A stretch of DNA of 64,000 nt from Paragordius varius (lineage: Eukaryota > Nematomorpha), in assembly GCA_964247055.1 (NCBI GenBank), contig OZ176054.1, positions 12,524,001-12,588,000 on the forward strand. The letters run 5' to 3'. This document shows positions 12,188-23,869 of the stretch, in pieces. Position 1 is the first letter of the stretch. Each line of letters starts with the position of its first letter. The notes under the pieces were generated by a model, which saw only the letters and a list, made by a program, of their open reading frames with translations, made no database searches and was not told the origin of the DNA. The translations under genes and the position numbers were made by a program.

Positions 12188-12689
12188 TAAATATATGTGT
12201 TTTAAACGGTCAATATACAAAGCGCGATGTTTATATTTGGTCATCAACCTGTTGAACTAAATTAATGTGAGATGATATCGTTAATATTTTGCTAGCTAAG
12301 AGAAGAGATTGTAATTTTGTACTCTTCACATTGTATATAAATTAATATGAAAATTGCATTAGAAATAAGGATATAATCATATTTATCATGTTGGATTTTA
12401 TATGGATAGTAATGACTTTTGCATTAGTGCAAAATCAAAAAATTGGTAATTTTTATTTTAATTACACCCATATAGATGTATGTGATCCAAACACTTTAAT
12501 AAGTCCCATTTGTTTCAAAGATATTTTCCCCGATCCTTGGTGATAATTTTCGCTTTTTATTTTACATAATCCATTAATTTACGCCTATCTAAGGTTTCAG
12601 CATTAACTCCTTATTTATTTAAATTTAACTTTTTTCAACAAAATACACTTTTCAAATAAGCACTCGTATCATTTTGTTTCATACTCAAC

Positions 12690-12960
12690 AAACACTTGTA
12701 ACAACACATTTATTTCAGTTCTCCCATTCAAATTGGGTTCGTTGGTATCCGGCCTCTTTAGATAAAATATTTTAAGAATATGGAATATGAAGTGATATCG
12801 AATGTTTGCACTTATATAACATCGATGCACCAAGTTATAAAAAAGATTACCCACAGAACTTGATTTTAATTATTTCATTTTTTATGGATATACCTGAAGG
12901 TAAATTTAGCCAAAATGACATGTGCGCATTATTTAACTATGAAAATAATGCAAAATAAAC
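12690..12960. mobile_element. Family F element, partial
   Basis: The left end reads AACACTTGTAACAACACATT and continues with the family sequence (CATTCAAATTGGG, TTTGCACTTATATAACAT, CAAAATGACATGTGCGC), then similarity stops near 12960. The right half seen in the other copies is missing. Confidence 0.6.
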
Positions 12961-13315
12961 CATTTTTTCTCCTTCGTTTTTGGAAATTTCTTTGGTTCCA
13001 TAACCAATGGCTATAGTTGTAATCCTTTTTTTCTAAACTATAAAATATTATCAAATTTTAATTTTCTGCCGCCAGGAGACAAAGTCGTTAAGGTCCGCAT
13101 ATTACTACTTGAAGGATGCAATGTTTAATAAAACCAACTTAATGATAATACAAAAAATTCAAGAATTAGAGTTACGTATTGTACCCTTTAAATATTTCTA
13201 AAATTATTGAATAATGTTTAGGTTAGTTCAAAATAAAAATTGAATGAATTCATGTTAAATTTGTCGTCGGGCAAAGTGTTGAGATTTAATTGCAAATATA
13301 TATATTTTATAAATA

Positions 13316-13582
13316 TACCATTTACAATTCAAATTCACCCTTGAACAATTCAAATACACCCTAAAAATAAATTATGTGTTTTCGAACTAATATAACTCAT
13401 TATTAATATGAAATATATCTTTATGGCATAGTTTATTATTTTTTCAATATTATTTTAATTTGAAACATAATTTAATTTTACAAAAATATATAAAAAAATA
13501 GGTAAATTTTAATCCTTAAAAGCATATAAAATTATTTGAGGGTGAATTTGAATTGCTCAAGGGTAATGAACTGTAAATGGTA
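13316..13582. mobile_element. Family D MITE, copy 1
   Basis: The ends read TACCATTTACAATTCAAATT and the inverse ending GTAAATGGTA. Each end contains repeated CAATTCAAATTCACCCTTGA-type units, so the ends are themselves short tandem arrays. The AT-rich middle includes AATATAACTCATTATTAATA. It is flanked by TA-rich sequence. Confidence 0.85.
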
Positions 13583-13595
13583 TATATATATATAG

Positions 13596-13767
13596 GTCTA
13601 ACATGTTAACAAATGAATCCTACTTTTTAAATCAAGTTGGCAGCGCAGTTGTATGGACCATCCCTATGCATGCCCATTACGATAATGCCTCACATGCCTA
13701 TGAATATGATGTTCAAACACCTTATCAAGCAAATTTACGAATCATTGAAGTTCACGCCGGTTCTGAT
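13596..13767 (+). CDS. Candidate internal exon, unknown protein
   Basis: The segment is bounded by a TATATAG acceptor and a GTACGT donor, has a base composition distinctly richer in G and C than its neighbours, and is open in one frame: after one base it reads SNMLTNESYFLNQVGSAVVW, then TIPMHAHYDNASHAYEYDVQ, ending EVHAGSD in phase 0. I do not recognise the domain. It lies between a D-family and a C-family MITE. It could belong to the plus-strand gene with exons at 19.3-23.6 kb, but no linking exons were identified. A chance ORF is less likely given both splice signals. Confidence 0.5.
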
Positions 13768-13825
13768 GTACGTTATAAATTGAAAAATAGAATTTGACTA
13801 GACTAGAATATTTAATAAATAGGTA

Positions 13826-14120
13826 CAATAAAAACTAAAATTATACGCACAAAACGTACAAATATAAAGACAAATATTTTTTTCTAAAACACAACCATAC
13901 TTTTTGAATCTTGATTTTTTTAAATATAATTAACTCATGGTTTTAAAATACAAAGTTATAATTGATATATATATATCGGTAAAACAATCAATTATATATT
14001 TTACAATTGTAATTATATAATTTATATAAGGAAAATTAAGGTAAAAGTATGGTTGTCTTTTTAAAAAAAATATTGTCTTTATAATTTTACGTTTTGTCCG
14101 TATAATTCCAATTTTTACTG
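13826..14120. mobile_element. Family C MITE, copy 2
   Basis: The left end is CAATAAAAACTAAAATTATA, the right end AATTCCAATTTTTACTG, with TA on both sides. The inner CAACCATACTTTTTGAA and its facing GTATGGTTGTC block are present. Confidence 0.85.
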
Positions 14121-14399
14121 TAATATAAGAGCAAAAGTATTTGAATGCCCTGACTATCGTTTACTAATTGATTTTTACTTTAATTGAAATGATATATCTT
14201 TTAATTTAATTTTTTATTAATATTAAACATCAGTGCATGTGTCCAACATTAATGGCATTCTTATATGAAAACGATAATAGTAATTATTTAAACAATTTAG
14301 TCATTGCAAAATTGGAAACGCAACCAAAATATTATTTAAGAATTAACAATGATTTTAATCATTTTATTTAATTATAAAATTTTGTATTTCATATTTTTT

Positions 14400-14810
14400 G
14401 AAATTTCTCGCCGGCTCCAAAAATTTTTGGGGAGCCGTATGTTGGATACCCCTGTTCCACACTATCGTGTAAAGAACCCGACTTGGTTTAAATTGGGTAA
14501 TGGCAATAAAATTATCATGTTTAATCGGCACACTTTTGTATATGAATATAAAAAACATGCTATATTAACCCCAAAAACCAAATATTCTTATGAGTATTTA
14601 GATATATTTGATTTAAACATCATTAATGTGTTCTGTAAAATACGCCCGCTAAAACGTAACAGCCTAATATATATCTTAAATATACTCAGAACATTAGCTA
14701 ACATTACTTTTTACGTATTAAAAAATATTAAGTTTGTTTTAAAACAAGACATCCAAAAAAATTATTCAAGGCATAAATTTTATATTTTTTATTATTTAGT
14801 GTGGACATGA
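14400..14810 (+). other. hAT end relic followed by an unexplained open frame
   Basis: On the minus strand, CAGGGGTATCCAACATACGG at about 14434-14453 is a typical hAT terminus. To its right an open plus-strand frame continues (HYRVKNPTWFKLGNGNK, then MFNRHTFVYEYKK), with balanced composition up to about 14580 before turning low-complexity. It may be an exon fragment or element sequence. I cannot name it, and no clear acceptor is seen. Confidence 0.3.
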
Positions 14811-14822
14811 TACATTGATTTA

Positions 14823-15009
14823 CAGTATGAGTAAGTATACCTTGCTAGAAAGTTATTAATTATTGCCAAATAGCATTTACAACAAAGGGAAATATTATTG
14901 GCTGATAGTAATTTTTTTACTTTTTACTATTATTAGTCAATAATAATTTCTCTGCATATGATATCTAGCAATAATGAAACTTTCTAGCAATATAAACTTG
15001 CTCATACTG
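14823..15009. mobile_element. 187-bp palindromic MITE (distinct family)
   Basis: The ends are CAGTATGAGTAAGTATA...TTGCTAGAAAG and the inverse CTTTCTAGCAATATAAACTTGCTCATACTG, flanked by TA on both sides. It is single in this window apart from a possible scrap near 54660. The structure fits a Tc1/mariner-type MITE. Confidence 0.8.
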
Positions 15010-15166
15010 TATATTAAAATTTAATGTTTTAAAATTTAAGTTTCATGAGTGTGAACTCAATTTTCGCTACATGTGTCATATTGGAGTCGTAAATATTCTT
15101 AATTAAAAATAAATATTTGACAATTCAAATATTGAATCTTTCTATCAATATCATGGCTCAAATAAT

Positions 15167-15493
15167 ATAACATTTACAGTTCAAATTCACCCTTAAACCA
15201 TTCAAATTCACCCTGGAACAATTTAAATTCATCCTAGTATAAATTATGTGTATTTCCACAATAAAAATTACTTTTTTTAAAAAAAAATTTAAAATATGAA
15301 ATTCTGTTTAAAATTATTAATATAATGCTGAAAAAATAATAGACTATGTCATAAAAATATATTTCATATTAATGAAGAGTTAAATTAAAGCGAAAAAACA
15401 ATTAATTTTAGGGTGAATTTTTGTTCAGGGTAAATTTAAAGGGTTAGAGGGTGAATTTGAATTGTTAAAGGGTGAATTTGAATTGTAAATGGT
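15167..15493. mobile_element. Family D MITE, copy 2
   Basis: The left end is AACATTTACAGTTCAAATTC with three CAAATTCACCCT-type units, the right end carries several GGTGAATTTGAATTGT units and ends AAATGGTA. The middle matches the other D copies. Confidence 0.8.
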
Positions 15494-16134
15494 ATATATG
15501 TGTATTTGTTTTTGTAAAGTAATCGGATTTCGCATTATGATTAAATAGAGTTTAATCGTTTTTAATAAAAGGTTTTTGCCTGGATTTCAAATTAAAAATA
15601 TTATTTTTTATAAAAAATATAAAAAGGTGATAGTTGCTTTTTAAAATATAGATAAAATTTATTTCGGTTCCACTATTAAAATATGAATAAATATTTATCA
15701 AAGGTTTTTTCTCTATCTAAATAGGTGTAGAGCTGTTTTTTAGCCATTTTTTAGGGCACATGTAAGAAATTATAGTAGCAAATTTACAATTATTTTTATA
15801 TTAAATTATTCTAGTTAATTCTTGACGTTTGGGGTCCCAAACATTTTTTACATAAAATCTGTGGATCCAAATATTTTGCAAACCATTCCTTTTCGCCTCT
15901 CTCAGAGAAAGAATGTTTCTCTGCTCAAAAAATATATCAGAATTCACTGGATTCTTCGAAAGCCTTCTACTGGGTAATTAACATTTTTGTGGTTAAAAAT
16001 GTTTAAAATCTTGTAAAAAATTGTAGTGTGTGGATATAATAAAAATTTTAAGCAAAATTAATGGCCTTTCAGAATGGTAAATTTGCCATTTTACAGTAAA
16101 TAGTAATGTGTCTATGGTAAAGTTTATTTTAAAA
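15494..16134. other. AT-rich spacer, nothing recognised
   Basis: No supported frame, splice-bounded exon or known repeat was found here. Confidence 0.35.
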
Positions 16135-16609
16135 CACTTGGATACAACACATTCGTTTTAGTCATTCGATTCAAATTGAGATCTTTGGGGGCCATAAAAG
16201 TTTGCACTTATATACCATGGATGAACCAAAATATAAAAATTTCATTTAAAATGACTCAGTATATCTTATTTTATAGGATAAAAAGGTAAAAATTGAGCCA
16301 ACATGACATGTATGCCTTAGCTCAACAAAAGAAACTTTCTGTTTATATCAAAATTAGATGTAATTTTAATTTTAGCGTTAGAATCAAAAAACACGATATT
16401 CAAAAATGTTGTAAAATAAAATGGCGTCGAAGTAATTTGACATGGAACTTTTTTTTCAAAAATTTTGTTTTGAAATTATGGCTTATATGTATATATATAT
16501 ATATATATTTATTATTAAAATAGAAGAATTTAAATTAAATCCGTTCAGTAGTTTTTATATAATATCAATTTTAATATGTCTGGGGTATACCCCATTTTGA
16601 ATTGAAATG
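16135..16609. mobile_element. Family F element, copy 2
   Basis: It starts CACTTGGATACAACACATTC and ends GGGGTATACCCCATTTTGAA...GAAATG followed by TTAA. Internally it shares the GTTTGCACTTATATACCAT, AATGGCGTCGAAGTAATTTG and CATGTCTGGGG-type landmarks of the family. A short TA run (about 16488-16508) lies inside. The left flank is AAAA rather than TTAA, so that duplication has decayed. Confidence 0.75.
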
Positions 16610-16702
16610 TTAACATAGCAAAAAAATATAGAAAAAACTAATTTCATTAATATACATCTTTATTGTTTTACCCAAAAAAACTTTATTTATTATAATTAAA
16701 GT

Positions 16703-17045
16703 AAATGGCAAAAACGGGTATAAAGATTTTTAAAAAATAAATAGTTAATTTATTTAATAAATATCCAATTGGTTATATTTATATAACCTTTTTCAGGATA
16801 AAGAAAAAAAAATAAAACGAAATTAAAAAATATAAAATGGTGAAAAGGATGTGTGGTAAAGGTTGTTTACTGGTTTTTTCACTAGTTATAAATACCTTTA
16901 CTACACATTCCACCATTTTATATTTATAATTTTGTTTTTGTTTTTCTTTATCCTGAAAAGGGTTATACAAATATAACTCAAAATTGGATATTTAAATATA
17001 ACTATAAATTTTACACATTTATACGCATTTTTGCCATTTATTTTA
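16703..17045. repeat. 343-bp palindromic repeat
   Basis: The two halves face each other: AAATGGCAAAAACGGGTATA at the left against TATACGCATTTTTGCCATTT at the right, and TTTTTCAGGATAAAGAAAAA against TTTCTTTATCCTGAAAAGGG. The centre lies near 16870. It is probably a further palindromic MITE, but the ends were not resolved. Confidence 0.75.
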
Positions 17046-17138
17046 ACTTGATTTATAAATGCGTGTGATTCCTTACTTTTTAATTTATTATAGATTAATT
17101 CATGGATTTTTTTTATTTGATGTCTTGGTTTTAATATT

Positions 17139-17378
17139 AGATTGAAAATTATAATTATACGGAAAAAACCTACATATTAAAAAATTTATTTAGACAGTCA
17201 AACCTTTAACTTGATTATTTTAAAATAAGTGTGTTATACATAAATATATTCGTTTAATATTTCTCAACCCTAATCGATAGGTAATTCTAAAAATAAAGGC
17301 TAAAAAGTATGGCTGTTTTATTTAAATTATTTGTTTTATAGATTTTACGTTTTGTACTGTATATCTAATTTTTACTAG
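17139..17378. mobile_element. Family C MITE, degenerate copy 3
   Basis: The left end (GATTGAAAATTATAATTATACGG) and right end (GTATATCTAATTTTTACTAG) are recognisable, as is the AAAAAGTATGGCTGT block on the right. The left inner block is strongly diverged. Confidence 0.6.
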
Positions 17379-17592
17379 ATTTTTACACTAGGAATGCATT
17401 AAAAAAATACGACTTAATGTAAGTTTATGTTCGGAAACTTTTTTAAATTAATAACAAAATTATAAATTCACGGAAATCAGAATCATATCATAATACCATT
17501 AAAGGGAGAGAACTTGCCCAACGCAAAAAAGCAGAAATCGAATTAGTTTATTATACTTTGAACAAAATTGATAAAATTCAGACAGGAATTAA

Positions 17593-18867
17593 CACGATTT
17601 AAATTGGGGAATCTAAATACCCCAGACTAAATTTAACTCAATATTTTTAAGAAACTACTGAAGATAACGGTCCCAATTTAAATTTATGCTTCTATCCTGA
17701 TAAAAATTATATAAATAAGCCCAAATATCAAAATAAAAAATTTTGATAAAAAAGTTCCATGTCAGATTACTATGACGCCATTTTTATTTTACAAAATTTT
17801 GCAAAATATCGTGTTATTTAATTTTAAAGGTAAAATTAAAGCTATTCTTTTATTTATATTACATCTAACATTGATAGAAATAGTAAAAGTGGTTATATTG
17901 TATTATTTTTCAATTTATCCAATGAACACATGTTACGTTGACTAAATTTTTAACTTTGAGTTTCACATCAAAATATGTTATATCAAGTATTTTGGAAATT
18001 TTTCTTATATATTTCGGTTTATTAATGTAATATAAGTGCGCGATTTTGTCATGGTTCCGATTCCTTCCATATTTTTTAATAATAATAATAATTACATTAT
18101 ATGATATCACTCTTTCGAGCGGTCATATCCGTAAACTATTTCGCCATAGAACCCTGTCTAAGGCGTCTTCGCGTTTTAGGTTCAGTTTTGCCATGTCCCT
18201 TTTAACTGTATCTATCCATCAGGGCGTCCTTTTCCCCTCTTGCCTTTCACAATATAATCATCAATCTTTTTACCAATGTATTTTTTATCTCTTCTTTCAA
18301 CATGTCCGAACCATCTTAAACGATTTACCATCATCTTTTGCGTTACCGGTTTGATTTTCCGTACTTCCTCTTATGTAGACATTCTTCACCTTGTCATTCC
18401 TCGTTACACCGCACATCAATCTAAGCATTCTCATTTCAGTAACCTCAAAGTGCCTCTCTTCTGATTTCTTTATTGCCCATGTCTGTGAGTTGTACATCAT
18501 TGTTGGTCGTACAACAGCACTGTAAATCTTACCCTTTTTAGGTCAATATTTTTGTCACACAAAACACTTGAGATCTTTTTATAATTTGCCCAACTATTTC
18601 GAATTCTTAAATTAATATCAAGTGTTAAAGAACCATCTGCTGCTAATATCGCTCCTAAATATTTGCATTCCTCCTGACCTTTTAATACCCGCCCTTCTTC
18701 TAATTTTATTTCTCGTTTTTGCCCGCCAATATTTATCAGTTCCGTTTTCTTTTTATTAACTTTTAATCCACATCGTCTTAACACATAAAGTATTTAATTT
18801 TCAACAGGCCCGGGTATCCAACTACCCATTTATCGAGGGACTGAAATGAATGTGTTATATCCAAGTG
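17593..18867. mobile_element. Family F element, copy 3, carrying a nested LINE
   Basis: The left end CACGATTTAAATTGGGG, followed by ATACCCCAGAC, sits next to TTAA (17589-17592). The right end ATATCCAAGTG sits next to TTAC (18868-18871). Landmarks of the family are present on both sides of a LINE fragment at about 18075-18787. Without the LINE the element is about 560 bp, the family's usual size. Confidence 0.8.
18075..18787 (-). mobile_element. RTE-like LINE fragment (C-terminal part of ORF)
   Basis: The minus strand reads LRRCGLKVNKKKTELINIGG, LEEGRVLKGQEECKYLGAIL, then after a frame change TWAIKKSEERHFEVTEMRML and RLMCGVTRNDKVKN, the region that follows the reverse transcriptase palm in RTE-type elements. 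Further decayed pieces run to about 18105. An (ATT)n tract near 18078-18095 is the likely 3' tail. The fragment is 5'-truncated, with no catalytic YADD visible, and lies inside a family F element. Confidence 0.8.
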
Positions 18868-19311
18868 TTACAAGACTTGGATATTTTTGTGGACTTAACT
18901 ATCCAGAATCTATCAGCTAAAATTGACAAAATATTTCAGATATTTCTTAAACAAAGAGAATTACACTTATATAAAATTAAAAGGCTTATAACTGAAATAG
19001 GAATCCTAAATAGGCGGAATCAGGTGTCCAACACAAATAGCTTCTCTTGCTGCAATATAGATTAGAAAGCCCGGCAGGCTTTAAATACATATATGGGTAA
19101 TCAAAAATATTCATTATTTTCAAACAATAGACTGTATAATGCAAACACATTATATATATACCAACTTTTACTAAGTCATTGCCAATGGTACAAGGCTATC
19201 CGAATTAAAATTGCCAATCTAAGATTTTTTAATAAGATTGCAAATAATAAAAAATTGACTCTTTAGTTCCAAGGTTTTGTCTGTGTATTAACACTCTGAG
19301 CATCTATCTAG

Positions 19312-19519
19312 ATACGAATCGAACGAAATAATTTGGGAATATTCGTTTACGAAATGCAATACGATCTAGTGACCCTCAAACACATGATGATAGAAATGTA
19401 TGTGGAGGGTCTGGACACCCTGAAATATTTGAACAATATTTATGTCGATGCCGCATTACATGACAATTTAAACACTGGAATCAGTTTTAAAATTGTAGTC
19501 AAAGAATGCTTAATTCCAA
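19312..19519 (+). CDS. Candidate internal exon, unknown protein
   Basis: After a CTATCTAG acceptor the frame is open: IRIERNNLGIFVYEMQYDLV, TLKHMMIEMYVEGLDTLKYL, NNIYVDAALHDNLNTGISFK, ending KECLIP before a GTAATT donor in phase 1. Composition and residue mix look protein-coding, with alternating hydrophobic residues suggesting beta-strands. I do not recognise it. The next clear exon (21495) needs an incoming phase of 2, so at least one exon between them is missing or the two belong to different genes. Confidence 0.5.
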
Positions 19520-21494
19520 GTAATTTTTCAACTATATTTTTGATTTTGGTTTCAAATTTTACCATGTCCCTAATATAGCTATCATATCACGCTATACTAC
19601 ATTCCACGGAATAGGTATACACTATATATCGTTTATTAATTTATAGAAAAATTTGTTAACATACAATCAGCCTGTTCACTGATAAAACAATCAACCTTTT
19701 ATAATTTAGTATGGCCTCATATAAATGGAACGCTATCTTATTTAAAGTAATAACATATCTATCATTTATTTTTAAAATATTGGCAAATCGGGGGTTTGAT
19801 GTATAAAACTTTTACGCATATCAGATTAATAACAAAATTACAATATAAAATAGCCTAAAAATATAATAATATAAACTTATTATATGATAATTTTTTATTG
19901 TTAGAAATATAATATTTTAACAAGGAAAACGGCCAATTCAAACGGTTAACTTCCATTTGTATAATTTAGTGTCAACATATGTTTAACATGTGGTAATGAT
20001 ATGCATTCACACCCTGATCGAATATATACATATATATATAGTTAATGGTTTTAGTTGCAAACCAAGGCGATGGCTTGAAATGTAAACATATTTGAAATGT
20101 TTAAGACAAATTTGAAATGTTTAAAGACATTTTTTGTTTAGGAATAACCTCAGGCGTAAATACACGCTTCGATTTGGTATAGTATAACATTTTCGATTAT
20201 AAAATATCATTTGCATTACAAATGGTCATAAATTACACATCGTAGTCAAATTATTTAAACAGTAATTATGTTTTTTAATCTATGTAGTTGTTAATTTGAA
20301 TGAAAGAATATGGTTTTTACGTAAGGATTGAGGGGATGACCCGAAAGATATTTATTAATTAATGGAGTTTACCAAATTTTGTAATAGAATTCTGAAAGAT
20401 AAGGTTAATATCAGGTAGGAATTTCCTATGGAAAAATATAAAATGTATTAAATTGTCGTGTTCCAAATTTAAATTCAAATTAAACTATTTTTTCGATGAA
20501 CATACTAGTTTCCAGAATCTAAAAAAATTTGCGATATTTTAATTAACCACAAAAAACTATTTATTTTTCGTTATATCTATTATGAATTAAATTCGCCAAA
20601 ACTTTACGATGATACTAACAAAAATTATAATTTACAAGCTTAGGTTTCAATAAGTTTCTCTAAAGTAAATAATAAAATACAATAATCATTTTTAGAAGTG
20701 TTTTATAATAATTCTTGCATATTTAATGTGTTAAAATTTTAATGGACTAGCTTTTCATTTTTTAAAGTAAATGTAAATCGCCCGTTCGGTAACAGGGATG
20801 GAAACAAACTATTTTTTTATGAATATATAATTACATACTTGTTACTTATAAATTAATTAATAACCTCGTATAAAATAAATAAAATAAAATACATACGAGT
20901 CAAAATCAATTTATATATAAATTAGAATAGGTCTTTAAAATCTTAGTTTTTATAGTATATTATATTTAAAGTACCAATATAGCTAAAATTTTTATAAATA
21001 AATCAGGATGTCTGGTATCAAAGTTAATTACAATTTTTAATGAAAAAGCTATAGTATTTTAGGAAACCTTATGCTTTAGTCAATTTTTAATTAAACCCAA
21101 TAATTTATACGAATAGGTAATACATTAAAGAAAACTGGCTTCTTGAAACACAAGTTTATAAATAATTCTTTTACCATTTTTTATTAATTCTATGTTTTCG
21201 CCCTTGTAAATTATTAATATCAATTGAATAACCATTTCTTTTTCTAGAATAGCCTACTGATTGAAATCAATTTTTCAAATCGTTTTTCATAAATGCAAAG
21301 TCCAATTTTTTCACTTTCATAGATAATTAGGTAAATTACAAACTCTATGGCACCTGAAATATATATAAAAAAATGCGGACAGCATTTTAAACTGTCCTAA
21401 TTTAAATGACCAATGAATTCGCATTTTAATTGCTGGGGGGAGTTAATCGGTGGGAGTTAATATTATTTGAATATTTTATATGTCCGTTTTTTAG
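19520..21494. other. Long AT-rich interval, nothing supported
   Basis: If the flanking plus-strand exons belong to one gene this is intron plus at least one unseen exon. No repeat family is clear apart from short AAATGTTTAAGAC-type pieces near 20085-20130 that echo the ends of the element at 33.8 kb. Confidence 0.3.
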
Positions 21495-23604
21495 GAACAT
21501 ACAAATAGAAGTAAATAGCCGATCATTATTTCATGTGATTTCAACTTTAAACATCCGCACGATACATAACCACTTCATGGCCGAAAGCAAGTTAACCCTT
21601 TTGCCAGATTTGTCTTGGTATAAATATTTTCCATTGGCTCCTATCATGATTATGGAGATTGATGTAATATATACGGATAAATTTTATTAATTTAACAAGA
21701 TCTTGTATAAAATTTCAATAGTTTTATGAAAAAACTTGTTTTCATAAAAGGATAGCGCACGATAGCCGTTATTTTAACTTAAAAACTTTTATATTGAGAT
21801 TCGAAAAATTTGTGAATAGATTAATATCAGGGCTTGGAACCGGAGCCGCATGAAACCGGAACCCGGATCCTGAATTTTTAACAAGAACCGGTTCCATTGG
21901 GATGGAACCAACGCGGTTCCGGTTCCATCCCCTTAATTACTGGTTCCCATATGATTTTTATTATAAAAATTTTATTTTATTATTTAAATTTAATTGTACC
22001 ACTACATATTGAATACTTCAAATTTCAAACCTAAACCTAAGCGCCTAATATTATATTAGCCATACTCTCTCAATTTTGGGTGATTAGGCTGTTCTAAAAA
22101 AACTATTAGTCATTCAAGTTTATTTATAATACATATGTTCGTATATATAGGTCTCCGTTGAAAGGAGTTTTTTCACCCTTAATTTTGTAGAAAGACCTGA
22201 GAAGCAGTTTACCAGCGTATTGCTTGGTGCAATAATTTTTAAAGTTAAATAAAAAATAGATGCCTTATTTAGTTTAACACTCATTATATACCTTTTGTAC
22301 TTATACATTTTCCTATTATATTTTTATAATTTGTTTCATTTATTATGCTACACTATATTTCTTTCACTATACATTTGGCAATTTATATAATTGTTAATAT
22401 TTTGGTTATTTTATTATAATAATAATAATGTAAGAAAATCATTTAATCAAAAGTCAGTACCTGAAAATGAAACCGGTTCTAAATGTAATGAACCGGTTCC
22501 GGAACCGCTTAATTTTTAAAGAACCAACGGGGTTCCGGTTCCAAAATTTCAGGAACCGCCCGGTTCAATTTTTAAATTCTTAAAAACCAACGCAGTTCCG
22601 GTTTCTCTTAGACAGGAACCTACCCGGTTCCGGTTCCACTTTTTTTGAACCGGTTCCAAGCTCTGATTAATACATTTCAGGTTATAAATATAATTAAGCA
22701 TGTACCGTAATAAAATTTTGGATGTATTTATATAAGAAAAATTGACTTATTTGTGTTCGATTTCATTCCCACACTGTTAACATATAAATTGTGTTTATAG
22801 ATAATTATAGATGTAACCGATGCACATCGTTGTCACTTTGATTTATTCAATTTAAACACTGGAAGAATAGAAAAATTTGACATGTCCTTAATTGAATTAG
22901 TATGTCTATTGTTTAAAAAGTGCATTTACAATTCGTAAAATATTTATAAATAGGATAAAATGTTTAAACTTAATATTTCAAATGAATACTAAATAGTAAA
23001 AGGTTTTACTTACAAACTATATTCCTAATTCCCTTTTAAGCTCATTTTGCTTAAGTTTTGAATCAAGGGTGCCTAACACGCGACCCGTGAGTTGCATGTG
23101 GCTATCCAAATTTATGCAGCCCGTGAAAAATTTTAAATATAAAATTTACGCGATTCGAGCAAATTGATGTTCTTAAACAATTTTCTGAATGAATCTTTCT
23201 AAATTAAATTGTGGCAATCTTGCAAAAATTAAAATAAACACTGGTTTTTGCAGTCTATGTTTGTCAATCTTATATGTATTGAGGCCCACATATTTATAAA
23301 TGCGGCCCGCTGATTATATGATACGAATGCGGCTCGGGATGCCATTTGTTTTGGGCACCCCTGGTTTAAATCTTAATAAATAGATTTGATTAAACTTTTG
23401 AAATAACAACAGGGACTGAGAATTGTAATACATGAGGGCAGAAAGTTACGATTTATCAAGGGAGATATAAACAGTAGTACTCTTGTTTTAACCAATGTGA
23501 TTCCATCCCAACTCATTTGTTTTGGATCTGATGCAATAATAAATCCACATGTACAAGGTCCATTTATACCTGTTAAAATCAATCGAAAGCTTCTTGACTG
23601 TTGA
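21495..23604 (+). CDS. Three-exon 3' part of an unrecognised plus-strand gene
   Basis: The exons are 21495-21663 (acceptor TTTTTTAG, donor GTAATA; NIQIEVNSRSLFHVISTLNI then RTIHNHFMAESKLTLLPDLS), 22801-22899 (acceptor TTTATAG, donor GTATGT; IIIDVTDAHRCHFDLFNLNT then GRIEKFDMSLIEL) and 23413-23604 (acceptor CAACAG; GLRIVIHEGRKLRFIKGDIN then SSTLVLTNVIPSQLICFGSD, closing NRKLLDC and TGA). The junctions are phase 0 to phase 0 throughout, which chance would rarely give. The pattern of alternating hydrophobic residues suggests beta-rich structure. I do not recognise the family. The first intron holds a complete hAT element (21828-22665), and a second hAT element (23064-23363) lies in the second intron. 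Upstream exons may include 19312-19519 and 13596-13767. The final exon might instead splice onward. Confidence 0.6.
21828..22665. mobile_element. Non-autonomous hAT element with GGAACCGG-rich ends, copy 2
   Basis: It starts CAGGGCTTGGAACCGG and ends CCGGTTCCAAGCTCTG. The flanks attaatat (21820-21827) and attaatac (22666-22673) match at seven of eight positions, the hAT duplication length. Its core is the reverse complement of that in the copy at 7.0-7.9 kb, so the two copies point opposite ways. It lies in an intron of the unnamed plus-strand gene. No transposase is encoded. Confidence 0.9.
23064..23363. mobile_element. 300-bp hAT-like MITE
   Basis: The ends read CAAGGGTGCCTAACACG and TTTTGGGCACCCCTG, with GC-rich subterminal blocks (GACCCGTGAG, CAGCCCGTG, GCGGCCCGC, GCGGCTCGGG). 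The flanks ttttgaat and gtttaaat agree at six of eight positions, consistent with an old hAT target duplication. Confidence 0.75.
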
Positions 23605-23869
23605 TATCGTTTAATTTTAAATTTCCTTTTTTGCAGAATAAATATTTAAATTTTATTTTAGCTAATATAATTAGTTTCAATGTATTTTACGTTTAAAGGT
23701 GTTTTCCTTATCTGTAAAAATAAATATAAAGATGTATGATCGCAACTAAAGATTTATATCAATTTTTTAGGTTTCGATTGCCGGCATAAAAAATGAGGCA
23801 ATGAAATTTAAATTTTTTCATGAAAATCGTTAGCCTGTTTAAAAGCTTGCATCGGTTAAAAAATTAGGG

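Larger units (their letters stand above)
17478..19023 (+). pseudogene. Coding-like exon split by a family F element, unknown protein
   Basis: Two coding-like pieces flank the F element. The left one (about 17478-17588) reads YHNTIKGRELAQRKKAEIEL and then VYYTLNKIDKIQ. The right one (18868-19023) reads QDLDIFVDLTIQNLSAKIDK, then IFQIFLKQRELHLYKIKRLI. Both look like one helical or coiled-coil protein. No GT donor precedes the element, so it does not look like an ordinary intron. The two pieces also differ by one base of frame at the junction, which suggests the copy is dead, or contains a sequence error. The element's TTAA/TTAC duplication brackets the break. I do not recognise the protein; it may be part of the same unnamed plus-strand gene as 19.3-23.6 kb. 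Confidence 0.5.

Noticed and set aside
18046-18464. Plus-strand ORFs across the nested LINE
   Set aside because: They are antisense to the RTE-like coding sequence on the minus strand.
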